DNA of 64,000 nucleotides from Pseudomonas fluorescens Q2-87 (GCF_000281895.1 NZ_CM001558.1:496001-560000), one strand, 5' to 3'; counted from the first letter of the stretch, positions 54,729-62,853 are shown. The notes: generated by a model from the letters alone, not told the origin. Numbers and translations are program-made.

Positions 54729-54945
54729 TGCGGGGGATTTCCCAAGTAGTCGTGGGATCTTTGGTCGTGAGCATTCAGCCACGAACACCGCGTCCACTGT
54801 GGCGAGGGAGCTTGCTCCCGCCGGGCTGCGCAGCAGCCCTAGCTTTTCAGGCACCAGCGGTGAGCGCTTCGCACTCGAGCGGGAGCAAGCTCCCTCGCCA
54901 CGGGTTATCGATGTGCAGTTGCGGCCTCGACCCGTTCGCCAGGAA
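54729..54945. repeat. Triplicated module, copy 3
   Basis: Begins GCGGGGGATTTCCCAAGTAG, REP pair at 54799-54901, and closes with a short match to the 3' end of the 191-aa gene (54905-54941). Confidence 0.78.
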
Positions 54946-55028
54946 GGAGCCGCACTGGACGATACCTGTGCACAATGGCGGGGTCTCTCAAAGGTGGGTT
55001 GGAACGGTACTTCGGCGCGGGTTGACGA

Positions 55029-55448
55029 TCAAAAACTCACGTTGAAATAGTCAGCACTCATCAGCATGCACATCTTGGTGTTCGGGCTTTCGCAACGATT
55101 TTCCGTCCACCTTGAAAAGCCCGGTTGCAAGATCCGCGGGTACTCCGACTTCAGGTTTATATCACCGTATCGACAAGTAACAGTTGCCGTGGGCTCGCGT
55201 CTATCGCTGTCAGCTTCGTGAATTACATATTCGGCACCGTCAAATTGCAGCTTCAGTGGGTCTACCACATCCACCAGACTTTCGCTTTTCCATTCGCGGT
55301 CCTCCGGTGTGTCGACTAGGAAAATGTCTTCCATTGCTTCAATGTTTCTGTATATATCGGTGACGGCCGGACATGTTATTTCACCTGCATTGACATGGCG
55401 GATGATCAGCATGAGCAGTACCGCACCTCCAGCCAGCGCTTTTCGCAA
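55029..55448 (-). CDS. Exported hypothetical protein C (paralogue of B)
   Basis: 139 residues from a TTG start, aligned to the ATG of the paralogue and with the same GGAG ribosome site. A signal peptide (LMLIIRHVNA) precedes GEITCPAVT. Mature cysteines include ITCP, VTCRYG, RCES, MCML. About half the residues match protein B. The use of TTG instead of ATG may lower its expression. Palindromic element 56 bp upstream. Confidence 0.7.
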   Translation of the reverse strand: MRKALAGGAVLLMLIIRHVNAGEITCPAVTDIYRNIEAMEDIFLVDTPEDREWKSESLVDVVDPLKLQFDGAEYVIHEADSDRREPTATVTCRYGDINLKSEYPRILQPGFSRWTENRCESPNTKMCMLMSADYFNVSF

Positions 55449-55503
55449 TTGCCAGGCTCCATGGTTCAGTTCAAAGATGGTCGCAGCCTTGTCCGGGCGG
55501 GCC

Positions 55504-55521
55504 ACTGTCAATGCTGACAGT
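55504..55521. promoter_or_regulatory. Palindromic element upstream of protein C gene
   Basis: ACTGTCA-atgc-TGACAGT, perfect arms, 56 bp before the TTG start. Confidence 0.75.
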
Positions 55522-55705
55522 TATTTATGTCAATTTAGAACTGTGAGGGGATATTTGGTAACTTTTGGCGATAACGCATCGGCTGCTTTTGATTGAATCA
55601 GTCGTTTCCGACAAACTTGAAGGATTTTTCCGAAATAACGTTCGCAAGCAAGCGGACTCGCTGGGAACATTCCCATCGCCTCTCAGTCCAACCGACGATT
55701 TTACG

Positions 55706-55729
55706 CCGCCCTCGATGGGCGGGGTTTTT
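55706..55729 (+). terminator. Terminator-like hairpin in the leader of the DUF2780 gene
   Basis: Stem CCGCCC / GGGCGG with a 5-base loop, then GG and five T, ending 21 bp before the ATG. No plus-strand gene ends here, so it may be a leader attenuator or the terminator of an unseen transcript. Confidence 0.55.
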
Positions 55730-55750
55730 GTGCTCAATAGGATCGTCTCG

Positions 55751-56329
55751 ATGAAAGCTTCTCGTGGTTTTGCCCTGTCTTGCTTGTTGACGCTGGCAGC
55801 CAGCCCGGTCTTCGCGCAGTTCAGCCTCAGCGATGCGGCCAATGTGGTGTCGGCAATGCAAGGCAATCAGGCTGGACAGGGGGAGGGCGCCGTGGCTGCC
55901 GCACCGAAAGCCGCCGGGTTGCTCAACACCCTGGGCTCGGAACTCAAGATCACGCCGGAACAGGCCATCGGCGGTGCCGGTGCGATGCTGGGGCTGGCGA
56001 AGAATCGGCTCAGCGAACCGCAGTTTTCCGAGTTGAGTAAAAGTGTGCCGGGTCTTGATCAGATTGCTGGTAACAGTGCCATTGGCGGGCTTAATGGTCT
56101 GGGTGGTTTGCTCGGTGGTGGGGCGGATAAAAATGCTTTGCTCGATGGCTTGCTGGGGAACGTCAAGGACACCAATGACTTGAACAACGCCTTCAGTGCG
56201 CTGGGTATGGACAGTGGGATGATTGGGCAGTTTGCTCCGGTGATTCTTCAATATCTCGGACAGCAGGGTGTGGGCAGTTCGTTGCTACAAAACCTGGGCG
56301 GTATCTGGGGCGCTGGTGCTGGTGCCTGA
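55751..56329 (+). CDS. DUF2780 family exported protein
   Basis: 192 residues with a clear signal peptide ending SPVFAQ. The remainder is Gly/Leu/Ala-rich (GGLNGLGGLLGGGAD), with KITPEQAIGGAGAMLGLAKNRL, typical of the DUF2780 family. The family's function is unknown. The open frame extends 62 codons upstream, but only this start gives a signal peptide. It is surrounded by minus-strand cassettes, and has the high GC and codon use of the core genome. Confidence 0.82.
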   Translation: MKASRGFALSCLLTLAASPVFAQFSLSDAANVVSAMQGNQAGQGEGAVAAAPKAAGLLNTLGSELKITPEQAIGGAGAMLGLAKNRLSEPQFSELSKSVPGLDQIAGNSAIGGLNGLGGLLGGGADKNALLDGLLGNVKDTNDLNNAFSALGMDSGMIGQFAPVILQYLGQQGVGSSLLQNLGGIWGAGAGA

Positions 56330-56394
56330 TCATTGGATGCTATTTGAGTCCCCTTATGAGGGTTGATCTGGAGACCGGTACCTGGAGTGCTAGC

Positions 56395-56490
56395 GGGAGA
56401 GGCATACGTCAGGCTGCGGCCAAGGGCCCAAAATCCGGACGGCCAGCATCGAAGATCTCGCCACCGCTGCCTACTATCAGACCTGTTAGG
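56395..56490 (-). pseudogene. Remnant of an RHS cassette 5' end
   Basis: The stretch matches the region upstream of RHS-4 base by base at most positions (shared CCAGCATCG, CCGCTGCCTACTATCAGA and TGTTAGG), and the start codon position is kept (CAT at 56403-56405). The core is lost: after the ATG the frame runs 22 codons to a stop. Its palindromic element is intact. Confidence 0.75.
56473..56490. promoter_or_regulatory. Palindromic element of the RHS remnant
   Basis: ACTATCA-gacc-TGTTAGG; left and right halves identical to those of RHS-4 and RHS-5. Confidence 0.7.
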
Positions 56491-56573
56491 TATAGCAGCT
56501 CCGACCACCGGGACCCAACCGTTGACCCGTATCAAGGCGATGAGAAGTTTGGGGAGTTATCGCCGGATGCGCA

Positions 56574-56873
56574 TTAGATCGATGCCGGTATGTTTTTTAT
56601 GTATATGGCTCGTAATATCTTTAGCTGCCTCACCATGTCGGTAGTTGCGCGGAGTTCGGGGCGCCTTCGTTTTTCACGAACCATATTTTTGAAATGAGAT
56701 ATTGTTATGTCAAAATGAGCTAGATCTAGAATGGTTTTGGCATTAGGGTCTTTGGGATCTTTCCAAAGATGTTCTACATTAGGGTCTGGATATTTTTCAA
56801 ACTCATATTTGTCTTTTGCAAATTCATAACCTTCTGTGCTTTTTTTAAAGTCAGTGATGTCATCTGTAATCAT
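56574..56873 (-). CDS. 99-aa protein downstream of RHS-4, possible immunity protein
   Basis: AT-rich, highly charged protein (MITDDITDFKKSTEGYEFAK at the start), no signal peptide or membrane segment. It starts 10 bp after the RHS-4 stop and is on the same strand, the arrangement of toxin-immunity pairs. It is the only RHS cassette here with such a gene. A frame shift making it part of the RHS tail is unlikely, because a stop codon closes its frame just upstream. No family recognised. Confidence 0.6.
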   Translation of the reverse strand: MITDDITDFKKSTEGYEFAKDKYEFEKYPDPNVEHLWKDPKDPNAKTILDLAHFDITISHFKNMVREKRRRPELRATTDMVRQLKILRAIYIKNIPASI

Positions 56874-56883
56874 GTATGTTTTT

Positions 56884-57612
56884 TTATGTTTGGAAGCTCA
56901 GTCTCATTTTTTTGATGAGATCTGTAAGCTCTTTCATTTCGATGCGTCGGATGCGGCTATATTCTGTAGAATATTGTTTGACATTTGCTTTACTGTAATT
57001 TGCTGCTTTTGAGATGGAGGTTGAGGCTGTGGAGATGCCTCTCAACTGCCTGAATGCCTCTAACGCCTTTATTATAGGGCTATGGCCTGTTGAATCCACC
57101 CGGTTCCTCGGATCCCCTCCACAATACGCATACGCATTCAACCCTCCATCCCCAAACGGACTCCAACTGTCCGGACTGTTAAACCGCATCAACACCGGAT
57201 TGAACGCCCGATACCCATTCCCCAACAAATAATGCCCCGTCACCGGATCCGGCCGTTCGCCGTTAAACCCAAGCAAACTGAGCAAGCCGTTTTCCGCCGG
57301 GCGATGACCGTAAGGCGTATAGGCGAGGGAATGCGGTCGGGTTGCATCAAGCGCATTCAATACCGAACGCTGCTGATCAGTCGCCAGCAGCGTGGGTTCG
57401 ACCCTGGCATCCTCGCGCCGCAGTTGCGCCAGCAGTTGGTCGTCGTGCTGGAAGACGCTGTGCTGCACCGCACCCTGTATTTCGGTCGCCAATCGGCTCT
57501 TGCAATAAAAACGCTGGGTGCGGGCCTCGGCGCCGGGCGCACAATCGGTCAGGCGATCGAGTGGATCGTAGCGATAGCGGCACAATACGGTTTCGCGAGG
57601 GGAGGTAGGCAT
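56884..57612 (-). CDS. Orphan RHS-core protein 4
   Basis: 242 residues from the ATG at 57612. The core spans CRYRYDPLDRLTDC to DSTGH, with SPDSWSPFGDGGLNAYAY, and the tail is only about 65 residues (helical, lysine-rich, ends MRLSFQT). The Pro of the usual DPTGH is replaced by Ser, which might affect autocleavage. It is followed by the 99-aa ORF. Palindrome 69 bp upstream, overlapping the acyltransferase stop codon. Confidence 0.78.
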   Translation of the reverse strand: MPTSPRETVLCRYRYDPLDRLTDCAPGAEARTQRFYCKSRLATEIQGAVQHSVFQHDDQLLAQLRREDARVEPTLLATDQQRSVLNALDATRPHSLAYTPYGHRPAENGLLSLLGFNGERPDPVTGHYLLGNGYRAFNPVLMRFNSPDSWSPFGDGGLNAYAYCGGDPRNRVDSTGHSPIIKALEAFRQLRGISTASTSISKAANYSKANVKQYSTEYSRIRRIEMKELTDLIKKMRLSFQT

Positions 57613-57680
57613 GCACCGGGCTCCGTGCAAGGGTCCAAAAATCCGGACCTCCAGCATCGGAGTTTTCGCCGCCGCTGCCT

Positions 57681-57698
57681 ACTATCAGAACTGTTAGG
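57681..57698. promoter_or_regulatory. Palindromic element upstream of RHS-4
   Basis: ACTATCA-gaac-TGTTAGG, 69 bp before RHS-4. Bases 57694-57696 are also the stop codon of the acyltransferase gene, so the cassette edge is at or inside this element. Confidence 0.7.
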
Positions 57699-58587
57699 AA
57701 CCCATTGTTTCACTGCGCAACACCGCAATGCGCCGATCCTTCTCAGCCCACAACCGATTAACCCAATCCTGCACATACTGGCGAAACACCGGATCGTTCT
57801 CGTAATCCCCTTGCCACAGCGCCGGGTCCAGCTCGCGGGTCTGGATGTCGATGATGACCCGGGGCACCGCGCCGCTGATCAAATCCCAGAACCCGGGAAT
57901 CCGCTCCTGCGGATACACCACCGTAACGTCCAGCACCGCGTCCAGTTGTTCACCCATCGCCGCCAGCACGAACGCCACGCCGCCGGCCTTGGGCTTGAGC
58001 AAGTGGGTGAAGGGTGACTGCTGCTGTTGGCGTTTGGCGGCGGTGAAGCGCGTGCCTTCGAGGTAGTTCACCACGGTGACCGGTTGGCGCTTGAACAGCT
58101 CGCAAGCGGCCTTGGTGATTTCCAGGTCTTTGCCGGCCAGCTCCGGATTCTTGGCCAGGAAGGCCTTGGTGTAGCGCTTCATGAACGGGTAATCCAGCGC
58201 CCACCAGGCCAGGCCGAGGAAGGGCACCCAGATCAGTTCTTTCTTGAGGAAGAACTTGAAGAACGGCGTGCGTCGGTTGAGGGTCTGGACCAGGGCGGGA
58301 ATGTCTACCCAGGACTGATGATTGCTGACCACCAGATAAGACGTATCACCACGCAGGTCGGCGCCGCCGCGAATGTCCCAGCGGGTGGGGATGCACAGGG
58401 CGAAGATCAGTTTGTCGATCTCGGCCCAGGTCTCGGCGATCCACATCACCGCCCACGAGGCGTAGTCGCGAAAGCGTCCGGGCAGGACCAGTTTGAGCAG
58501 GGCGAACACCATCAGCGGCCCGAACAACACCAGGGTGTTGAGCAACAGCAACAACGTGACGAAACAGCCGGTGAGCGGGCGGCGCAT
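57694..58587 (-). CDS. 1-acylglycerol-phosphate acyltransferase-like protein
   Basis: 297 residues. An N-terminal membrane segment (about 8-35) precedes the PlsC acyltransferase domain with NHQSWVD (HX4D) and the later YLEGTRF motif. It resembles the YihG-type family of Proteobacteria that acylates lysophosphatidic acid with particular chains. The start at MRRPLTGCFV is favoured; one upstream ATG would add five residues. Confidence 0.88.
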   Translation of the reverse strand: MRRPLTGCFVTLLLLLNTLVLFGPLMVFALLKLVLPGRFRDYASWAVMWIAETWAEIDKLIFALCIPTRWDIRGGADLRGDTSYLVVSNHQSWVDIPALVQTLNRRTPFFKFFLKKELIWVPFLGLAWWALDYPFMKRYTKAFLAKNPELAGKDLEITKAACELFKRQPVTVVNYLEGTRFTAAKRQQQQSPFTHLLKPKAGGVAFVLAAMGEQLDAVLDVTVVYPQERIPGFWDLISGAVPRVIIDIQTRELDPALWQGDYENDPVFRQYVQDWVNRLWAEKDRRIAVLRSETMGS

Positions 58588-58814
58588 AGATGACTCTTGC
58601 AAACGGGTGGGCGCGCCATGATAAGCAGCTTCGGGCGACAGGCCAAATTGGTGTGGACGAATGTTTCACCTTTTGGCCGGTATGCTGGGTTTGCTTTTGT
58701 GGTCACAAGGGCAGTGCTTGGTTGGGTTTTCTTTTAGCCATGGCTATTGAGATCAACCGAACGAATTCACCGCCCACGGTCTAAAATCCCACCCCACACA
58801 GGAAGCCCCATTGC

Positions 58815-59321
58815 ATGAAATCCATTCTCGCCCTGCTTTCCTTGGTGGCCCTTCCAGCGCTGGCCGCCGAGCCGACCCTGTACGGGCGCTACGAATACAT
58901 CGCGCTGCCGGAAATCGGTGGCGAAGTGCTCAAGGCCAAGATGGACACCGGCGCCCTGACCGCCTCGCTGTCGGCCAAGGACATCGAAACATTTACCCGC
59001 GACGGTGACGACTGGGTACGGTTCCGCCTGGCGACCAAGGATGCGAGCAATAAGGTCTACGAACACAAGATCGCGCGCATCAGCAAGATCAAGACCCGTT
59101 CCGAAGAAGATGAAGAGGACGACGAAAAAATCGCGCCGACCAAGCGCCCCGTGGTTGATCTGGAGCTGTGCCTGGGTAACGTCAAGCGCACCGTGGAGGT
59201 CAACCTGACCGACCGCAGCAGCTTCAATTACCCGCTGCTGATCGGCGCCAAGGCGTTGCGTGAGTTCGGCGCGGCGGTGAACCCGGCGCGACGGTTTACG
59301 GCGGATAAGCCGGACTGCTGA
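58815..59321 (+). CDS. Retropepsin-like (RimK-associated type) exported protein
   Basis: 168 residues, with a signal peptide (LALLSLVALPALAAEP). It carries the aspartic-protease motif MDTGALTASL and the second conserved block YPLLIGAKALREFGAAVNPARRF of the PF05618 family, often called ATP-dependent zinc protease by annotation. The acidic stretch EEDEEDDE in the middle is typical. Proteolytic activity is not established for the exported forms. Confidence 0.87.
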   Translation: MKSILALLSLVALPALAAEPTLYGRYEYIALPEIGGEVLKAKMDTGALTASLSAKDIETFTRDGDDWVRFRLATKDASNKVYEHKIARISKIKTRSEEDEEDDEKIAPTKRPVVDLELCLGNVKRTVEVNLTDRSSFNYPLLIGAKALREFGAAVNPARRFTADKPDC

Positions 59322-59460
59322 TAGTCTGGTTCAGAAATGCCGATCAAGGCTCCGAAAAGATAGGTGATTTTTCGGAGCCTGGGCAACGTGAAGTTTTTAT
59401 AGTGTTGTGTATAAGTTCGTGATGTTTTAATGCGTTCGAGGTTAGCTGGTCTTTTGCCTT

Positions 59461-59542
59461 AAGTCGAGTCCGGTAAAGTAGTATATTAAGTCGAGTTCGG
59501 TAAGGTTGCGTGTAAAATCGAGTCCGATAGAGTTGTGTATAT
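59461..59542. repeat. Three imperfect 27-28-bp tandem repeats over the RHS-5 stop
   Basis: Units start AAGTCGAGTCCGGTAAAG, AAGTCGAGTTCGGTAAGG and AATCGAGTCCGATAGAG. They span the 3' end of RHS-5 and its stop codon, so repeat-number changes would alter the protein end. Confidence 0.75.
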
Positions 59543-60568
59543 AGTTGAAACGAGCGATTTTTGCGTCGATAACCCCCTTCCCGTGAGTCGACTTTGCTGT
59601 TTGAGTAACCCGTTCTCGCGAAGGAAATTGTTTACCATTCTAACGTTTGCTGTGTAACTTAAGCTTTCCGCAAGGTTGATCCTTGTATCAAAAGGTAGAG
59701 TGCTAAGTATTTCGGTCCCGTCAGGTCGTAGGCCAGTTAACTTTTTATATATACTTGGATTTTTATTAAAGCCTTGTGCTGTTTGAAGGGCCTGATATAG
59801 ATGCCAAAGTAGTGTTGGGTTGTCGGTTGGAAGTTTGTTAGGGGTAAAGAAATCGTGCCTCCCTAATTTTTTCTCATTGGCTTCTGCGATTTTCACTATG
59901 GCTCGTTTTTCTGCATAGGTTCCTCCCGTTATAACTGGCTTTGGATTTGGAATACGTTTGGTGACTCGTCCACCCCGCGCTTTGGTAAGTGTTGAGGTAG
60001 CTGCCCCGAGTGTAGGCGGTTTGTGAAAGGGTGGGATGTGCCCTGTCGGATCGCTCCGATTAATAGGGTCCCCTATACCATAGCCATACGTATTCAATCC
60101 CCCCTCCCCAAACGGGCTCAAACTGTCCGGACTGTTAAACCGCATCAACACCGGATTGAAAGCCCTATACCCGTTACCCAATAAATAATGCCCTGTCACC
60201 GGATCGGGCGGTTCACCATTGAACCCAAGCAAACTGAGCAAACCATTTTCCGCCGGGCGGTGACCGTAAGGGGTATAGGCAAGGGGATGAAACCGGCTTG
60301 CATCGAGGGCGTTCAATACCGAGCGCTGTTGATCGGTTGCGAGTAGGGTGGTTTCGATCTTTGCATCTTCGCGTCGTAGTTGCGCCAACAGCTGTTCGTC
60401 GTGTTGGAAGACGCTGTGTTGCACCGCGCCCTGTATCTCAGTAGCCAATCGGCTCTTGCAGTAAAAGCGCTGAATGCTGGCCTCGGTGGACGGTGCACAA
60501 TCGGCCAGGCGATCGAGCGGGTCGTAGCGGTAGCGGCACAATACGGTTTCACGAGGGGAGGCAGGCAT
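59486..60568 (-). CDS. Orphan RHS-core protein 5 with unrecognised tail
   Basis: 360 residues. The core runs from CRYRYDPLDRLADC to SDPTGH at about residue 176 and is nearly identical to RHS-4. The tail of about 180 residues is AT-rich and begins IPPFHKPPTLGAAT; basic elements KARGGRVTKRIPNPK are followed by a helical part (RAIVKIAEANEKKLGRHDFF). No match recognised. The end is built from the tandem repeats. No immunity-type ORF follows. Palindrome 68 bp upstream. Confidence 0.8.
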   Translation of the reverse strand: MPASPRETVLCRYRYDPLDRLADCAPSTEASIQRFYCKSRLATEIQGAVQHSVFQHDEQLLAQLRREDAKIETTLLATDQQRSVLNALDASRFHPLAYTPYGHRPAENGLLSLLGFNGEPPDPVTGHYLLGNGYRAFNPVLMRFNSPDSLSPFGEGGLNTYGYGIGDPINRSDPTGHIPPFHKPPTLGAATSTLTKARGGRVTKRIPNPKPVITGGTYAEKRAIVKIAEANEKKLGRHDFFTPNKLPTDNPTLLWHLYQALQTAQGFNKNPSIYKKLTGLRPDGTEILSTLPFDTRINLAESLSYTANVRMVNNFLRENGLLKQQSRLTGRGLSTQKSLVSTIYTTLSDSILHATLPNST

Positions 60569-60635
60569 CGACTGAGCTCCATCCGAAGTCCGAAAATAAC
60601 TGGCCTTAGCATCAGCCGCTTTTCAGCGGTTGGCC

Positions 60636-60653
60636 ACTATCAGAACTGTTAGG
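60636..60653. promoter_or_regulatory. Palindromic element upstream of RHS-5
   Basis: ACTATCA-gaac-TGTTAGG, identical to the RHS-4 copy, 68 bp before RHS-5. Confidence 0.7.
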
Positions 60654-60747
60654 CACAACGACCATCCACCGACAAACTCAACTACCATTGACGTGCCCCA
60701 AGCCTTGCGGCACCGTTCCGGCAACTTTATTGCCGGGCTCGCAAGCC

Positions 60748-61428
60748 ATGCCTCATATCCTGATTGTCGAAGACGAAGCCGCCATCGCCGATACGCTGGT
60801 GTTTGCCCTGCAAGGGGAGGGGTTCGACACCACGTGGCTGAGCCTTGGCGCCGCTGCCCTCGATCACCAGAAAAACACCCCGGCCGACCTGATCATCCTC
60901 GATGTGGGCCTGCCGGATATCAGCGGATTCGAAACTTGTAAAAATCTCAGACGTTTCAGCGACGTTCCGGTCATCTTTCTTACAGCTCGGGATGGCGAGA
61001 TCGACCGGATCGTTGGCCTGGAGATCGGTGCCGACGATTATGTGGTCAAGCCCTTCAGCCCCCGCGAGGTGGCGGCCAGGGTCCGTGCGATCCTCAAGCG
61101 CGTGGCGCCGCGTCCGGCGGCGGACTTGGGTACGGCGTTGTTCCAGGTGGACAGCGACCGGGTGCAGATCAACTATCGCGGCAAGCCACTGAACCTCACC
61201 CGCCACGAGTTCCGCCTGCTCACCTGCCTGCTGGAGCAACCGGAACGGGTCTTCAGCCGCGAACAACTGCTCGACGCCCTGGGCGTGGCCAGTGATGCCG
61301 GCTATGAGCGCAGCATCGATAGCCACATCAAGAGCGTGCGCGCCAAGCTGCGCCTGGTCCGGGCCGAGGCGGAGCCGATCCAGACGCATCGAGGCCTGGG
61401 CTATAGCTACAGCCCGGGGCACAGCTGA
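60748..61428 (+). CDS. creB: Response regulator CreB
   Basis: 226 residues, OmpR/PhoB class. The receiver domain has the acidic pair in VEDE, phospho-acceptor Asp52 and Lys in VVKPFS. The C-terminal winged helix has LTRHEFRLLTCLLEQPERVF. The pair CreBC governs carbon metabolism and, in Pseudomonas, beta-lactam resistance and biofilm genes. The creC start overlaps the stop by one base. The chosen ATG removes 20 upstream codons that belong to the promoter region. Confidence 0.93.
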   Translation: MPHILIVEDEAAIADTLVFALQGEGFDTTWLSLGAAALDHQKNTPADLIILDVGLPDISGFETCKNLRRFSDVPVIFLTARDGEIDRIVGLEIGADDYVVKPFSPREVAARVRAILKRVAPRPAADLGTALFQVDSDRVQINYRGKPLNLTRHEFRLLTCLLEQPERVFSREQLLDALGVASDAGYERSIDSHIKSVRAKLRLVRAEAEPIQTHRGLGYSYSPGHS

Positions 61429-62846
61429 TGTCGCTGGGGATTCGGATTTTCCTGGTGTATGTGCTGTTCATTGGTTTGACCGGGTATTTCGTGCTCAACA
61501 CAGTCATGGAGGAAATCCGTCCCGGCGTGCGCCAGTCCACCGAGGAAACCCTGGTGGACACGGCCAACCTGATGGCCGAGATCTTGCGGGACGATTTCAA
61601 GGCCGGCACGCTCAGCCAGAATCGCTGGCCGCAATTGCTCCATGCCTACGGCGAGCGTCAGCCGGCGGCGACCATCTGGGGCTTGCCGAAAAACCAGGTC
61701 AGCCATCGCATCTACGTGACGGACGCCAACGGTATCGTGGTGCTCGATTCCAGTGGCGTGGCGGTGGGCCAGGATTATTCGCGCTGGAATGACGTTTATC
61801 TAACCTTGCGAGGCCATTACGGCGCCCGTTCAAGTCGCAGCGATCCGGACGATCCGGCTTCCTCGGTGATGCACGTTGGCGCACCGATCCGCGACAATGG
61901 CCGGATCATCGGCGTGGTCACCGTCGCCAAGCCCAACAGTTCGTTGCAGCCGTATGTCGACCGCACGGAGCGCCGTCTCTTGGTGTATGGCGCGGTGCTG
62001 GTTGCCTTGGGCTTGTTGCTCGGGGGCGCGCTGTCTTGGTGGCTCAGTGCGGCGTTGCGCCGTTTGACCGCCTACGCACAGGCAGTCAGCCAAGGCCGGC
62101 GGGTAGAAGTGCCGCATTATCGCGGCGGCGAATTCGAACAATTGGCGGGCGCGGTGGAACACATGCGCACCCAACTCGAAGGCAAGGCTTACGTCGAGCG
62201 CTACGTGCATACCTTGACCCACGAACTCAAGAGTCCGCTGGCGGCGATTCGCGGTGCCGCCGAACTGCTGCAAAGCGACATGCCAGCCGCCCAGCACCAG
62301 CGCTTCGTCAGCAACATCGACAGCGAAAGCGTGCGCATGCAACAGTTGATCGAGCGGCTGCTCAACCTGGCCCAGGTCGAACAGCGGCAAGGGTTGGAGG
62401 AAGTGGTCGCCGTGCCGCTGGCGGCGCTGTGGGACGAACTGCTGGAGACTCGCGGTGGCTGGATCGAGCATCGACAGTTGCGGGTCGAACGGCACCTCGC
62501 CGCTGACCTTACGTTGATGGGCGAGCCGTTCCTGTTGCGCCAGGCCTTGGGCAACCTGCTGGAAAACGCCCTGGACTTCACCCCCGAGAACGGGCTGCTG
62601 CGCATCAGTGCCGAGCGCAGCGGGAACCGCGTCGAGGTTCGCCTGTTCAATCAGGCCGAGCCGATTCCCGACTACGCCCTGCCGCGCCTGAGCGAACGCT
62701 TCTACTCCCTGCCGCGCCCGGGCAGCGGCCGCAAGAGCACCGGTTTGGGGCTTAACTTCGTGGAAGAAGTGGTGCAGTTGCATGGCGGCGAGTTCGGCAT
62801 CGGCAATGTCGAGGGTGGCGTGGAAGTGGTGTTGCGGTTGCCCTGA
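61428..62846 (+). CDS. creC: Sensor histidine kinase CreC
   Basis: 472 residues. Membrane segments lie at about 5-25 and 183-205, bounding a periplasmic sensor domain, then a HAMP-like region, HisKA with His265 in LTHELKSPLAA, and an HATPase domain with LLENALDF and GLGLNFVEEVV. In P. aeruginosa it is activated when PBP4 is inhibited and then induces creD. Translationally coupled to creB. Confidence 0.93.
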   Translation: MSLGIRIFLVYVLFIGLTGYFVLNTVMEEIRPGVRQSTEETLVDTANLMAEILRDDFKAGTLSQNRWPQLLHAYGERQPAATIWGLPKNQVSHRIYVTDANGIVVLDSSGVAVGQDYSRWNDVYLTLRGHYGARSSRSDPDDPASSVMHVGAPIRDNGRIIGVVTVAKPNSSLQPYVDRTERRLLVYGAVLVALGLLLGGALSWWLSAALRRLTAYAQAVSQGRRVEVPHYRGGEFEQLAGAVEHMRTQLEGKAYVERYVHTLTHELKSPLAAIRGAAELLQSDMPAAQHQRFVSNIDSESVRMQQLIERLLNLAQVEQRQGLEEVVAVPLAALWDELLETRGGWIEHRQLRVERHLAADLTLMGEPFLLRQALGNLLENALDFTPENGLLRISAERSGNRVEVRLFNQAEPIPDYALPRLSERFYSLPRPGSGRKSTGLGLNFVEEVVQLHGGEFGIGNVEGGVEVVLRLP

Positions 62847-62853
62847 AACCGCT

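Larger units (their letters stand above)
54482..55028. other. Non-coding region with palindromic element and third REP module
   Basis: It holds the promoter element at 54540-54557, an AT-rich stretch at 54570-54660, and the third REP module (54729-54945). No gene supported. Confidence 0.6.

Noticed and set aside
49219-60653. Calling all eight palindromes LexA boxes
   Set aside because: Only three keep CTGT-N8-ACAG. The RHS copies have CTAT and TTAG, so the assignment would be selective.
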